From assembly GCA_963773605.1 (NCBI GenBank), contig CAVZBT010000012.1, positions 1,178,001 to 1,242,000 on the forward strand: a DNA stretch of 64,000 nt, written 5' to 3'. This DNA is from CAVZBT01 sp963773605 (GTDB lineage: Bacteria > Acidobacteriota > UBA6911). Below the pieces are notes generated by a model. The model ran no database searches. It was not told where the DNA came from and saw nothing but the letters and a program-made list of their open reading frames with translations. The position numbers were made by a program, and so were the translations under genes. Positions 32,877 to 42,383 of the stretch are shown here, piece by piece (the first letter of the stretch is position 1; each line of letters opens with the position of its first letter).

Positions 32877-33892
32877 GCGCCGGCGCCGCCGCACGCGGCC
32901 TCGCCCTGGCGCTCATCGCCGCCGCGGCGCTCGCCGACTTCCTGGCGCCGCACCCCCCGGCGGAGCAGGACCTGGAACGGTTCTTCGCCCCGCCCGCGCG
33001 CGTCCGGTTCGTCGACGCGCAGGGGGTGTTTCACTGGCGGCCGTTCATCCGCGGGTACGAATTGGCCGATCCCGTCGACGTCGTCTACCGCGAGCGCGCC
33101 GGCACGGCCCACCCGATCCGCTTTTTCGTCGCCGGTTACCGCTACCGCCTCCTCGGGCTCTTCCCGGCCGACGTCCACCTGGCCGGGGCCGAGGGGGAGC
33201 CGCTGCATCCGCTCGGCACCGACGAGCTGGGACGCGACGTGCTGGCGCGGCTCCTCTCGGGCGCGCGTACGTCGCTGCTCGTCGTGGGGCTCGGGATCGC
33301 CCTCTACGCGGCCCTGGGGCTGCTGCTCGGCTGCGCCGCGGGGATGGCCGGCGGCTGGGCCGACGCCGCCCTCATGCGCTTCTCGGAGTTCGTCCTGGCC
33401 ATCCCGTCGCTCTACCTGATCCTGGCGCTGCGCGCGCTGCTGCCGCGGCGCCTCGGCTTCGCCGAGACGCTGCTGCTGACGGCCGGAACCATCGCGGCCG
33501 TGTCGTGGCCCCCGCTCGCGCGCGCCGTCCGCGGCCTCGTGCTGCAGCTGCGCAGCACCGGCTACGTCGAGGCGGCCCGCGCCCTGGGCTGCACCCGCCG
33601 GCAGCTGCTGCTCAACCACATGCTCCCGCCGCTGTCGTCGCTCGCCGCCGCGCAGGCCGCCGTCGCTGCCCCCGTCTTCCTGCTCGGCGAGGTGGTCCTG
33701 TCGTTCCTGGACGTCGGGTTCTCCGACCAGGGCGAGTCCTGGGGCGCCATGCTGCGCAACGTCCGGGACCCGCGCGTCCTCACCGACTTCTGGTGGAACC
33801 TCGCCCCCCTCGCCTGCGTCTTCCTCACCCTGCTCTGCCTCAACCTGCTCGGCACCGAACGGCGCGCACGGCCCGCCCCCGCGCGCAATTAG
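32873..33892 (+). CDS. DppC-type ABC transporter permease
   Basis: The protein has 339 residues and starts with GTG, overlapping the previous stop by four bases. The first helix is followed by a long periplasmic insert (about residues 30-110). Next come HPLGTDELGRDVLARLLSGARTSL, a DppC signature, and the cytoplasmic coupling loop YVEAARALGCTRRQLLLNHMLPP with EAA-like character. The ending FSDQGESWGAMLRNVRDP is also typical. It pairs with the DppB-type permease. No ATPase genes follow within the window; the next genes belong to a VapBC unit on the other strand, so the ATPases must be elsewhere or have been lost. Confidence 0.9.
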   Translation: MSAGAAARGLALALIAAAALADFLAPHPPAEQDLERFFAPPARVRFVDAQGVFHWRPFIRGYELADPVDVVYRERAGTAHPIRFFVAGYRYRLLGLFPADVHLAGAEGEPLHPLGTDELGRDVLARLLSGARTSLLVVGLGIALYAALGLLLGCAAGMAGGWADAALMRFSEFVLAIPSLYLILALRALLPRRLGFAETLLLTAGTIAAVSWPPLARAVRGLVLQLRSTGYVEAARALGCTRRQLLLNHMLPPLSSLAAAQAAVAAPVFLLGEVVLSFLDVGFSDQGESWGAMLRNVRDPRVLTDFWWNLAPLACVFLTLLCLNLLGTERRARPAPARN

Positions 33893-34162
33893 CACGGGGC
33901 GTTCCCCAATGAGACGTCTTAGCCGCGGTCGATCATCGTACTCTGTCATTCTGTAATCCCCCCGGCCTCATCCCCTTTTCAACGATCGCCTTGAGGCTCA
34001 GCGCCCAACCCTGGAAACCGTGTGATGGCGTTTCGGGCTGGAGGGTGCGGTTTCGTCAGCGCCAGAACATCAGCCGTTCCCGACAGATCAATCGAGGAGT
34101 GCCAGGAACTCCTCAACTGCGAGGTCTGCTTGGCAACACGGTAAGCCCGGGGTTGACTTGAC

Positions 34163-34585
34163 TCAGGGGAGCGGATCGAAACCGAGGGCCTTGCCGGAGG
34201 ATCGGATCCGCTGGTCGAGACTGAGGAGCTGCAGGCCCGGGATCATCGCACGAGCCGAAAGCGCGCAGGCCAGATGCATGGCATCCAGAGTTCGGACGGG
34301 TTCGCACGGAAATGCACGCCTCGCCCGATCCACGATCTCTCCCTCGAGACGCATGATGTTCCAGTGCGCGGCGGCCCGGTTGAGGACCGCACGCCGGTCG
34401 GCGATCGCGGTTTCGGAAGCCCCGCTCATGCCCGAGGCGCGGATCAGCACGCGGTCACATTCGATTACCGTCAGATCCGACGCCAGCACCAGGGAGGCGC
34501 CGGAGAGGATTTCACGGACTCGATTGCCCTGCGTCTCTCCCAGCAGCCAGGCCAATACGGCACTCGATTCCGCATACAGGTTCAA
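34163..34585 (-). CDS. vapC: VapC-type PIN-domain toxin ribonuclease
   Basis: The protein has 140 residues. The PIN-domain acidic residues are visible: Glu5 in NLYAESSAVLAWLL (Asp in many VapCs), a Glu in the TVIECDR helix, the Asp of RTLDAMHLA and the Asp of LLSLDQRI. VapC toxins cut tRNA or rRNA when released from their antitoxin. The start overlaps the antitoxin's end by four bases, as is usual for such pairs. Confidence 0.88.
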   Translation of the reverse strand: MNLYAESSAVLAWLLGETQGNRVREILSGASLVLASDLTVIECDRVLIRASGMSGASETAIADRRAVLNRAAAHWNIMRLEGEIVDRARRAFPCEPVRTLDAMHLACALSARAMIPGLQLLSLDQRIRSSGKALGFDPLP

Positions 34586-34875
34586 CGGTCCTCCCGCAGC
34601 TCGTCAAGCAGCCGTGAGGTGCTCCCTTCGGGCAGGAGTGCAGGAAGTTTCGGGTAGAGCTCCGGATCGTTGGGCGCGCCCGGAGTCGCACGTCGCTGCC
34701 TCACGAGCTCCGCCAGCCCCGGATGCATATCCGTCGGGGGCGCGGCATAGCCCACAGGGCGAAGCTCCGCAACGGCCTCACCGCGGTCGGTCACAAGCAC
34801 GACATCGCCCTCGCGCACGGACCGGACATAGCTGCTGAGCTTGTCCTTGAGCTGCCGTATGCCAACGATTCTCAT
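34582..34875 (-). CDS. Phd/YefM-type antitoxin of the VapBC pair
   Basis: The protein has 97 residues and starts at the ATG 34873-34875. MRIVGIRQLKDKLSSYVRSVREGDVVLVTDRGEAVAELRPV is the DNA-binding dimerisation domain of the Phd/YefM fold. The C-terminal half, rich in Pro and acidic residues, is the flexible toxin-blocking tail. A palindromic operator lies eight bases upstream, so the pair is expected to repress its own transcription. Confidence 0.88.
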   Translation of the reverse strand: MRIVGIRQLKDKLSSYVRSVREGDVVLVTDRGEAVAELRPVGYAAPPTDMHPGLAELVRQRRATPGAPNDPELYPKLPALLPEGSTSRLLDELREDR

Positions 34876-34882
34876 TGGATCA

Positions 34883-34904
34883 ATGTAGCCTCATGGGGCT
34901 ACAT
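34883..34904 (-). promoter_or_regulatory. Palindromic operator of the VapBC pair
   Basis: Perfect inverted repeat ATGTAGCC - six bases - GGCTACAT immediately upstream of the antitoxin start. Position and symmetry fit autorepression by the Phd-type antitoxin or the complex. Confidence 0.65.
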
Positions 34905-35129
34905 GGTCAAGGTAAGGGTGCGCGGCGGGTGCTAAGGAGCCGGAATGAAGGATGCCGGCGACGGAGTCTTGACTTGGTGGTGTGGCGCAAGGCCCACCAG
35001 TGGTGCTTGCGGCCTACCTTGTTGTCTCGCGGCGCTGTTTCCGAGACAAGCGGGTTCTTGAAGAGGTCAGCAAGCTGTTGGTGGGCCTATGCGCAGGCCA
35101 CTCTGAATTCTGCTCCTGAATCCTGCCTG

Positions 35130-35657
35130 CTAGGGTGTCAACCCCCAAGGATTGAAGTCCGGCAGCCGCGTATGAACCCGGGTCAAAAAGACGCCACCCG
35201 GGAGGATGACGCTGGGGCCCCTCTGGGCGTCTACAATTGTGGTGGCGATAGCCAGCCCGGGTCCCTCGATTGCCCCGGTGATGAGGAAGTCATCCACGGC
35301 GAAGGCCGTGCTGCCATCCGGCCGCGTGACGACGCGGGTGATAGTGCCGGTGCCGTTGCAATTCACGGTGTAGGTTCCCACGCTCGTAACGGTTCCGACA
35401 GTCCTTTCCCCGGTTGTCGAATCAGCCTTGGGCTGGTTGAGGACGCCGGTGCGCGTCATGTTGCCTCTTCCGTCAAAAGACTCCGCCTGGAGTCCGAGCG
35501 CCACGTTGGCGCCATAAGTGTTGACAACCGCATAGGGGCCCTTGAGGCTCCCAAGGGTGTACGGGCATGTCGGGTCCTGCGCATTTGCGGCCGGCACGAC
35601 GAGGAAGCTGGTGACAATTAGCACTGCCAAGACAAACGACCTTTTCTTGCCGATCAT
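35130..35657 (-). CDS. Small secreted beta-rich protein of unknown function
   Basis: The protein has 175 residues with a clear signal peptide (KRSFVLAVLIVTSFLVVPAANAQ) and a GAGAGG site ahead of the ATG at 35657. The mature part is rich in Gly, Thr and Val with alternating hydrophobic residues and motifs such as GPYAVVNTYG, SFDGRGNMTRTG and VGTYTVNCNGTGTITRV. This matches a group of short secreted proteins common in Acidobacteria, which have no known activity. Two cysteines in the mature part could form a disulphide. It is divergent from the sigma-factor gene, which begins about 300 bp away. Confidence 0.8.
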   Translation of the reverse strand: MIGKKRSFVLAVLIVTSFLVVPAANAQDPTCPYTLGSLKGPYAVVNTYGANVALGLQAESFDGRGNMTRTGVLNQPKADSTTGERTVGTVTSVGTYTVNCNGTGTITRVVTRPDGSTAFAVDDFLITGAIEGPGLAIATTIVDAQRGPSVILPGGVFLTRVHTRLPDFNPWGLTP

Positions 35658-35961
35658 GGTTTTTCCTCTCCGCTGGGACTTCCGTTTTGGGATCCGGCAT
35701 CACTTCTCCGGGAACATGTGTCACCCGAAATGGCGGCCTTCCGTGCGTCCAGCTCAAGACGCGGCCGCGACAGCGGCCGGGTTCGGATTCTGCGATTGAT
35801 GCGTTTGACGCCGAGTGCTGATCTACCTGCATAAGGCGTAATGGGAAGGAAAAACCCTCCATTCCGCCGGAACTTTTTTGTGAGAATCCGCACGCGGACA
35901 AAATTGGAGTACAATAATCGTATTGCAGGTTCAATCCGGACAGAGCCCCGTAGGTGTGTGC
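35658..35961 (+). other. Divergent promoter region between secreted protein and sigma factor
   Basis: No gene seen. It should carry promoters for both neighbours; AATTGGAGTACAATAATCG near 35903-35921 is AT-rich and might include a -10 element for the sigma-factor gene, but no clear -35 was found. Confidence 0.3.
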
Positions 35962-36555
35962 ATGGGAGCCCTTACATCCACGGAACTTACGCAGTTGCTT
36001 GCAGATTGCAGTAGCGGCGACAAGGCGGCCCTGGACAGGCTGATGCCCGTGGTGTACGGAGAGCTCCGCCGGCTGGCCCATCGCTACATGCGCGGCGAGC
36101 GTCCGGGGCACACCCTGCAAACCACCGCACTCATTAACGAGACCTATCTGCGTCTCGTTGGCTATCGCAAGATGCAATGGCAGGACCGGGCCCATTTCTT
36201 TGCCGTAGCCGCGCAGCAGATGCGGCGTATCCTGGTGGATTCCGCCCGAAGCAGCCGTGATGCCAAGCGGGGCGGGGGCGTGCGGAGAGTGTCGTTGGAC
36301 GATGCAGCAACCGTGTCGCGGGAGAAGACGGCCGAGGTCATCGCGGTGGACGATGCGCTCAAAGACCTGGCAGCGCTGGATCCCCGCAAAAGCCAGATCG
36401 TGGAATTGCGTTACTTTGGCGGGCTGGACATCGAGGAAATAGCGGAGGTGCTGGAGATTTCTCCGACTACCGTGCAGCGGCAATGGCGCATCGCAAAAGC
36501 CTGGCTGCGCCAGGCGGTACAGGAGACCGACGCCCCACCCCAAGCTGGAAACTGA
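35962..36555 (+). CDS. ECF-type RNA polymerase sigma factor (TIGR02999-like group)
   Basis: The protein has 197 residues from the ATG at 35962; an upstream non-ATG start would add 13. Region 2 is YGELRRLAHRYMRGERPGHTLQTTALINETYLRL followed by DRAHFFAVAAQQMRRILVD, and region 4 is LDPRKSQIVELRYFGGLDIEEIAEVLEISPTTVQRQW. These are hallmarks of the ECF group abundant in Acidobacteria and Planctomycetes. These sigma factors are typically encoded just upstream of a Ser/Thr kinase, as here (84 bp). The kinase probably controls the sigma factor, since no anti-sigma gene is adjacent. A related broken gene lies at the right edge of the window. Confidence 0.92.
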   Translation: MGALTSTELTQLLADCSSGDKAALDRLMPVVYGELRRLAHRYMRGERPGHTLQTTALINETYLRLVGYRKMQWQDRAHFFAVAAQQMRRILVDSARSSRDAKRGGGVRRVSLDDAATVSREKTAEVIAVDDALKDLAALDPRKSQIVELRYFGGLDIEEIAEVLEISPTTVQRQWRIAKAWLRQAVQETDAPPQAGN

Positions 36556-36638
36556 CATCGCTTCGAGAAAAACCGCCAAGAACGACAACCTGCCGCTGCC
36601 CGGCTCATTGCTTTTTCTCATCACTGACGACCCGACCC

Positions 36639-39600
36639 ATGGATGCTGAACGCTGGAGGCAGATCGACCGGATCCTTCAGCAAGCCCTCAGCCAGACGCC
36701 GGCGACCGTGAAATCGTTCCTGGACGAAGCCTGCCACGGCGATGAAAGGCTCCGGGACGAAGTCGATGCCCTGCTGCGAAACGACCGCGGGAAAGAGGAT
36801 TTCATGAAGTCGCCCGCCGTGGAGCTTCTCGCACCGGCCCTAGCGGAGAATGGTGCGGCCGGTCAGCCAAGCACGCTGACCGGTCGCACGATTGCGCACT
36901 ACCAGGTGATGGAGAAACTCGGCGAAGGTGGCATGGGTCTGGTGTACAAGGCCCTCGACACCCATCTGGACCGTTTCGTCGCCATCAAGGTCCTACCACC
37001 AGAGCAGGTGGCCGATCCGCAGCGTAAAGCGCGTCTGGTGCAGGAAGCCAAGGCGGTCTCCGTACTGAACCATCCCAACATCGTCGTGGTGCACGATATC
37101 GCGTCGGAAGACGGCACGGACTTCATCGCGATGGAGTACGTCGCCGGCAAGACACTGGGCCATTTGATCGGGCCCAGGGGCCTGGCGCTCAACGAAACGC
37201 TGAGGTATGCCGTCCAGATTGCCGACGCCCTGGCCCGTGCGCACGCGGCAGGCATCGTGCACCGCGACTTGAAGCCCTCCAATATCATGGTGAGTGACAA
37301 GGGGCTCGTGAAGGTGCTGGATTTCGGCCTGGCGAAGCTGACCGAGGGGCCGCAAACGGAGCAGTCCGGCGCCGAGTCCTCGGCCATGTCGCTGACCGGA
37401 GGCGGCATGATTCTGGGGACCGCTGCGTACATGTCGCCGGAGCAGGCCGAAGGCCTGAAGGTTGATGCGCGCAGCGACATCTTCAGCTTCGGATCCGTGC
37501 TGTACGAAATGCTTACGGGGGAGCGGGCGTTCCGCGGCAACTCGAGGCTGTCGACCATCTCCTCGGTCCTGCGCGACACCCCTGCCCCCCTGAAAGCCGT
37601 TCGGCCGGATGTGCCCGCGGAGTGGGATCGCATCCTCGGGCGCTGTCTTCAGAAGGACCGCAGCGCCCGCTACCCATCCGCGACGGAGCTGCACAAGGAC
37701 CTGATTGCGTACCAGTCGCGAGTCGCCGCCTCTCAGGTCAGCTTGCGCTCGGCATTGCATCGACCGGGGATCCTGATTGCGGCGCTGGCCCTGCTGGCGC
37801 TGCTGCTTGTCGGGATCGGGTGGGTCGGGGTGTGCGCCTACCGATCCCGTTGGGCGCACACCGTCGCGCTCCCCGAAATCACGCGCCTGATGGAAAAGGA
37901 GGACTATGTGGCCGCTTTCCGCCTTGCCCGGAAGGTTGACCGGTACGTCCCCGACGAGGCCGAACTGCAGCGCCTGCGACGCGAGATGTGGGTGCCCATG
38001 TCGATCTACACGGAACCGCCCGGGGCTGACCTTTTCATCAGGGATTACGCGGCAGACAACAACGACTGGGAATCGCTGGGAAAGTCGCCGGTGGAGAAAC
38101 TGCGTCTTCCGGCGGGAGAGTTTTGCGTCAGGATCACGAAACCGGGATTCGAGGAGGTCGGAGGGACCATCGACCCGCTACACAGGGAATTCCGGCGTCC
38201 GCTGCACCCGGCGGGCACCGCGCCGCCCGGAATGGTCTTCGTGCCCGTCGACACCTTCGAGGTTCCCACTGCAGACGCGGTGAAAGCCGGAGCATTCTGG
38301 CTCGACAAGTACGAGGTGACCAACAGGCGGTTCAAGGAATTCGTGGACGGAGGGGGGTACCGGAAGCGCGTGTACTGGAGGAACGCCTTCGTCGACAAGG
38401 GCAGGACACTCTCCTGGGAAGAGGCGATGACGAGGTTCACCGATTCGACCGGACAGCCGGGACCCGCGACCTGGGAACTCGGTGCTTTCGCCGAGGGCCA
38501 TGAGGACTATCCGGTAGGAGGCGTGAGTTGGTATGAGGCCGCCGCATACGCTGAGTTCGCCGGGACATCCCTTCCCACGGTTTACCACTGGGAGGCTGCG
38601 GCAGACTTCGCGCACTATTCCACGATTCTCCAACGGAGCAATTTTCACGAAGAGGGTCCCGCGCGCGTCGGCAGCTACCCGGGAGTGGGCCGGTTCGGAA
38701 CCTATGATATGGCGGGCAACGTGACGGAATGGTGTTGGAATCTCAAAGCCGACCGGCGCTGCATGCGGGGCGGAGCGTGGCCGGATCCGAGTTACATGTA
38801 CCTGGACGTGGAACCGGCCCCGCCCTTCGAGCGTGGTCCTACGCGCGGCTTTCGTTGCGCGAAGTACGCCGGTCCGCTGCCTGAATCGTTGACCGGTCCG
38901 CTGCCCGATCGCCCGGCCCACGACTACGGCAAAGATCGACCGGTGAGCGACGATGTCTTTCGGTCTTACAAGAGCATCTACGCCTATGACCGGACCGACC
39001 TGGAGGCGCGAGTCGAATCCGTGGACGACAGCTCGCCCTGGTGGCGCAAGGAAAGAGTCAGTTTCAACGCGGCATACGCCGACGAGCGTGTCATCGCGTT
39101 CGTGTTTCTGCCCAGGACTGCAGCCCGGCCATACCAGACCATCATCTTCTTTCCCGGCGGAACCGCTCAACGCGAACGTACCAGCGAGAACCTGGAGTTG
39201 CGCCGCGTGGACTTCCTGCTGCGAAGCGGACGCGCCGTGGTGTACCCAATTTATAAGGGTATGTACGAGAGAAATCGTATCTCCGAGCCGGCGGGCCCCA
39301 ACGCTGTGCGGGACCTCCGAATACAGTGGGCTAAAGATTTCAGCAGGTCCGTAGATTACATAGAAACCCGCGCCGACCTGGACCCCCAGAACCTGGCGTT
39401 CTACGGCCTCAGCGGGGGGGCGGGGTTCGGGCCGATCGTCTCAGCCCTTGAGCCCCGGCTCAAGACCAGCATCCTGCAATCGGGCGGTCTCCCTCCCTCA
39501 GGTGCTTCGGGCCGGCTTGGCCCGGCGAATCCGCTCAACTTCCTCCCACGGGTAAAGATCCCGGTCCTGATGATGAACGGCAGAGATGATTTCATTTCTC

Positions 39601-39770
39601 CACTGGAGGAAAGCCAGATCCCGATGTTTCGCCTCCTGGGCACTCCTGGGAAAGACAAACGTCACGCCCTTTTCGACTCCGGTCACGCGTTGCCCCGGGC
39701 TGAATTGATCAAGGAGGTCCTTGCCTGGCTGGATCGCTATCTGGGTCCCGTGAAGTTAATGGAACCATGA
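36639..39770 (+). CDS. Receptor-like Ser/Thr kinase fused to FGE-sulfatase and alpha/beta-hydrolase domains
   Basis: The protein has 1,043 residues. After an N-terminal helical segment (1-90) a kinase domain spans about 93-360: GEGGMG loop, VAIK (Lys117), HRDLKPSN (Asp210), DFG (Asp228) and TAAYMSPEQ. One transmembrane helix lies at about 379-402. Outside the membrane there is a PEGA-like beta segment, then an FGE-sulfatase domain (about 525-750; DKYEVTNRRFKEFV, MAGNVTEWCWN, RGGAW, RGFRCAKY) and a C-terminal alpha/beta-hydrolase (about 790-1040) with triad Ser925 in GLSGGAG, an Asp in MNGRDDFISP and His1016 in DSGHAL. It probably senses an external ligand through the FGE and hydrolase parts and phosphorylates cytoplasmic targets such as the upstream sigma factor. 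Whether the hydrolase is active is unknown. Confidence 0.92.
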   Translation: MDAERWRQIDRILQQALSQTPATVKSFLDEACHGDERLRDEVDALLRNDRGKEDFMKSPAVELLAPALAENGAAGQPSTLTGRTIAHYQVMEKLGEGGMGLVYKALDTHLDRFVAIKVLPPEQVADPQRKARLVQEAKAVSVLNHPNIVVVHDIASEDGTDFIAMEYVAGKTLGHLIGPRGLALNETLRYAVQIADALARAHAAGIVHRDLKPSNIMVSDKGLVKVLDFGLAKLTEGPQTEQSGAESSAMSLTGGGMILGTAAYMSPEQAEGLKVDARSDIFSFGSVLYEMLTGERAFRGNSRLSTISSVLRDTPAPLKAVRPDVPAEWDRILGRCLQKDRSARYPSATELHKDLIAYQSRVAASQVSLRSALHRPGILIAALALLALLLVGIGWVGVCAYRSRWAHTVALPEITRLMEKEDYVAAFRLARKVDRYVPDEAELQRLRREMWVPMSIYTEPPGADLFIRDYAADNNDWESLGKSPVEKLRLPAGEFCVRITKPGFEEVGGTIDPLHREFRRPLHPAGTAPPGMVFVPVDTFEVPTADAVKAGAFWLDKYEVTNRRFKEFVDGGGYRKRVYWRNAFVDKGRTLSWEEAMTRFTDSTGQPGPATWELGAFAEGHEDYPVGGVSWYEAAAYAEFAGTSLPTVYHWEAAADFAHYSTILQRSNFHEEGPARVGSYPGVGRFGTYDMAGNVTEWCWNLKADRRCMRGGAWPDPSYMYLDVEPAPPFERGPTRGFRCAKYAGPLPESLTGPLPDRPAHDYGKDRPVSDDVFRSYKSIYAYDRTDLEARVESVDDSSPWWRKERVSFNAAYADERVIAFVFLPRTAARPYQTIIFFPGGTAQRERTSENLELRRVDFLLRSGRAVVYPIYKGMYERNRISEPAGPNAVRDLRIQWAKDFSRSVDYIETRADLDPQNLAFYGLSGGAGFGPIVSALEPRLKTSILQSGGLPPSGASGRLGPANPLNFLPRVKIPVLMMNGRDDFISPLEESQIPMFRLLGTPGKDKRHALFDSGHALPRAELIKEVLAWLDRYLGPVKLMEP

Positions 39771-39896
39771 CCAGATGGGGTCCGGACCAGGTATCGGCGA
39801 AAATCCCCGAAAGGATTTGCGTGGCGGTACCACCTCACCGCTCCGGAAGCGACGAACACCGGAAGCCGGGACTGGAAGGCTTTCCACGTGTTTTCA

Positions 39897-41243
39897 CTAC
39901 CGCGACCGCATCACCCGGACAATCAGAAACGCCGGATAGCTCGCCGCCAGGACCAGGACCGCATACACGCTGTTGCGCGTGTCGCCGAGGATCGCGCCCG
40001 CGAGAAATGCCGCGGATGCGCCCAGCGTCACCAGGGTCGTCCACGGGTATCCGGGCACGCGGTAGGGGCGCGGGCGCTCGGGCTCGCGGCGGCGCAGCAC
40101 CAGTACCGCCAGCAGATCCGCGATGTAGAGGAACACGAAGAAGAACGCCACGCACGCGATCAGCCGGTTGATCGTGCCGCTGGCAATCAGCGCGACGGCG
40201 GCCACCGAAGTAGCCAGCAGGCTCGCCGTCGGCGTGCCGCCCCGGTTCACGCGCGCCGCCATGCGCAGCATCAGCCCGTCGCGGCTCATCGCGAACAGCA
40301 CACGCGAGCACATCAGCTGGTACGCGTTGATGGCGCTCAGCATGGAAACGATGACCACCACCTGCACCACCGTGTCCGCGTGCGCTCCCCAGATGCGCCC
40401 GATCGCGGTGCCCAGCGGCAGCGTGTCGCCCGCCACCTGCGCGACCGGCACGATGTGGAGCACGGCCAGGTTCAGGAGCAGATAAATGGCGATGACCGCG
40501 CACACGCCCCCGAACATCGAGCGCGGGATGTCGCGCGCCGGGTCGTGCACCTCTTCCGAAAAATAGAGGATGCCCTGCCAGCCGTCGTAGGTGTAGATCA
40601 CGGCACCCAGGGAGACCACCACGGCCACGAACCAACCCGGGCCCACCGGCAGCTCGGGCACGGCGGCCGGCGCCGTCGGCGCGCGGCCGGCGAACAGGAA
40701 ACACGCCACCACCAGCGCCAGGAAGGCGAGCGTCTTCAGCAGCGCCGTGACCTGCTGCGTCCCGCTGCCCCAGCGGATGCCGCGCCATTGCAGCAGCGTG
40801 AACCCCACCACCACGGCGATCGCAATGCGCTTGTCCTGGCCCAGCAGCCGGGGGAACAGCAGCCCCGTGTACTCGCCCACGGTCAGCGAAACCAGCGCCA
40901 TGGCGCCGCAGGTGGAAAGCCAGTCGGCCCAGCCGGCGAGGAATCCGGGGTAATCACCGAACGCATGCCGCGCGAAGATGTAGTGGGCGCCGGAGCGCGG
41001 CAGCATGGTGGCGACCTCCGCAATCGACAGCGCGCACAGGAACGCAAACACTCCGCCGGCCAGCCACACCGCCATGAACAGAAAGGCATCGGGCAAGCGG
41101 GTCGCGACTTCTCCCGGGGTGCGCAGGATACCCATGCCGATGGTGTTGCCGATCGTGACCGCCAGCCCGAAACTCACGCCGAGCACCCGCAGCAAGTGCC
41201 CGCGCGGCGGGACGGGTGCGGGTTCAGCCACCGGTTGCATCAT
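39897..41243 (-). CDS. APC-family amino acid permease
   Basis: The protein has about 448 residues; the ATG at 41243 (or 41240) follows AGGGG. About 12 transmembrane helices are evident. The first helix has the family motif GLAVTIGNTIGMGIL, and the signature YTYDGWQGILYFSEEVHDPARDIPRS in helix 6 and its loop is typical of L-type/APC transporters. It should exchange or import amino acids. No operon partners are adjacent; the 3' end faces the kinase gene in a convergent arrangement, separated by about 126 bp. Confidence 0.9.
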   Translation of the reverse strand: MMQPVAEPAPVPPRGHLLRVLGVSFGLAVTIGNTIGMGILRTPGEVATRLPDAFLFMAVWLAGGVFAFLCALSIAEVATMLPRSGAHYIFARHAFGDYPGFLAGWADWLSTCGAMALVSLTVGEYTGLLFPRLLGQDKRIAIAVVVGFTLLQWRGIRWGSGTQQVTALLKTLAFLALVVACFLFAGRAPTAPAAVPELPVGPGWFVAVVVSLGAVIYTYDGWQGILYFSEEVHDPARDIPRSMFGGVCAVIAIYLLLNLAVLHIVPVAQVAGDTLPLGTAIGRIWGAHADTVVQVVVIVSMLSAINAYQLMCSRVLFAMSRDGLMLRMAARVNRGGTPTASLLATSVAAVALIASGTINRLIACVAFFFVFLYIADLLAVLVLRRREPERPRPYRVPGYPWTTLVTLGASAAFLAGAILGDTRNSVYAVLVLAASYPAFLIVRVMRSR

Positions 41244-41600
41244 TGAGCCCCTGGTTAGTGTCGTTGCGAGCGCGACAGCGGTCCGCGACGTTCTGTGGCG
41301 CGCCCGCATCAGCGCCCGCGATGATATCTCGCAATCGGCGGCGCTTCAACCCGCTGGGTGGCACTCTAACGGGAACCCGGAGTCGGGCGCGCATTGCTTC
41401 CGCGACGCCCCGCGGTCCGGCCTGTGGGCGGCGTAAGCGGTCCTTCGGAAGCCGGAGTCAGCCGCGCCTTCGGAGCATTTGAGACTCAGATTTCTGTGCT
41501 CTGGATGCTGCTGTGGCCGAACCAGAGTGAGACCTTCCGGATGTGGCATGCCAAGTTACGTCATTGACACGAATGCCGAAGTGGACGAACGTCGCAGTCG
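41244..41600 (+). other. Intergenic region, no gene recognised
   Basis: Short frames on both strands have no ribosome sites or motifs. It should hold the promoter of the permease gene and the terminator of the phosphohydrolase gene, both minus strand; no T-tract hairpin was seen. Confidence 0.3.
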
Positions 41601-42380
41601 CTATCTGCGAGCACCGATTTCGCACTCGATGGGATAGTGGTCTGAGAGCATCTCGACTCCGCGATCGTGGATTATGGAGGCTCGAGGGGTGAGGCGAAGC
41701 ATTGCCGTATTAGCCATGAAATAATCCAGCCGCATTCGAGCCACGTGCATAGGGTCCTGATTCAATGGGGTCGGCACCGTGAAGGCAGCGGCGCCGAAGG
41801 GACCGAGATCGTGCAGCCCGGAGTCCATCAGAATCTGCATCGGCCGGTAATTGATTGCGCCGTTGCGAAGGAATTTCCTCGCCAGACCTTCGTCGTTGGC
41901 AAAGAGATCCCGCAGCCCGGCAGCAGCGTGCAGCCCCCGATCGAGGGGAGAGAGAGTGTTCAAGTCTCCTGCCAATAGCAGGGGCTCGGATACTCGAATG
42001 GCTCCGGCGAGCGCGGCTGCCTCATGCTCCCGGAGCATCGAATCTCGCGGGGACAGGTGGGTGGTCACAAAGTGGATGCCACCTGCAACCACGTGCAGAA
42101 ATCCGTTGTCGAACCCCGTCGCCCTTCTTTCGATGAGCCGGATAGGAGTCCGGGCCATGACTGCCAGCGGCAGTCCGTTTCCTTCCATTTTGTAAAGTAC
42201 GGAGGCCCTGAAGCCGCATTCGCGGGCAACGTCAGCTATGGGTGGATCGCTCTCCCAGCCGAACGCTTCGTTCAACCCGACGATATCCACCTCACGACCT
42301 CGCAGCCATTTTTTCATAGCGGCGAGTCGCTGCCGGCTTTCTTGACACCCTATCAGGATGTTGTATTGAAGTACCCGCAC
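41601..42380 (-). CDS. Endonuclease/exonuclease/phosphatase (EEP) family hydrolase
   Basis: The protein has 259 residues. Family motifs run in order: MRVLQYNIL (Asn), VDIVGLNEA (catalytic Glu), FVTTHLSP, LLLAGDLNTLSP (Asp-Leu-Asn), RLDYFMANT and the terminal LSDHYPIE (Asp-His). These residues bind Mg and cut phosphodiester or phosphomonoester bonds. No signal peptide is present, so it acts in the cytoplasm. Its substrate could be DNA, a phospholipid headgroup or a sphingomyelinase-type lipid; sequence alone does not decide. Confidence 0.88.
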   Translation of the reverse strand: MRVLQYNILIGCQESRQRLAAMKKWLRGREVDIVGLNEAFGWESDPPIADVARECGFRASVLYKMEGNGLPLAVMARTPIRLIERRATGFDNGFLHVVAGGIHFVTTHLSPRDSMLREHEAAALAGAIRVSEPLLLAGDLNTLSPLDRGLHAAAGLRDLFANDEGLARKFLRNGAINYRPMQILMDSGLHDLGPFGAAAFTVPTPLNQDPMHVARMRLDYFMANTAMLRLTPRASIIHDRGVEMLSDHYPIECEIGARR

Positions 42381-42383
42381 AGT

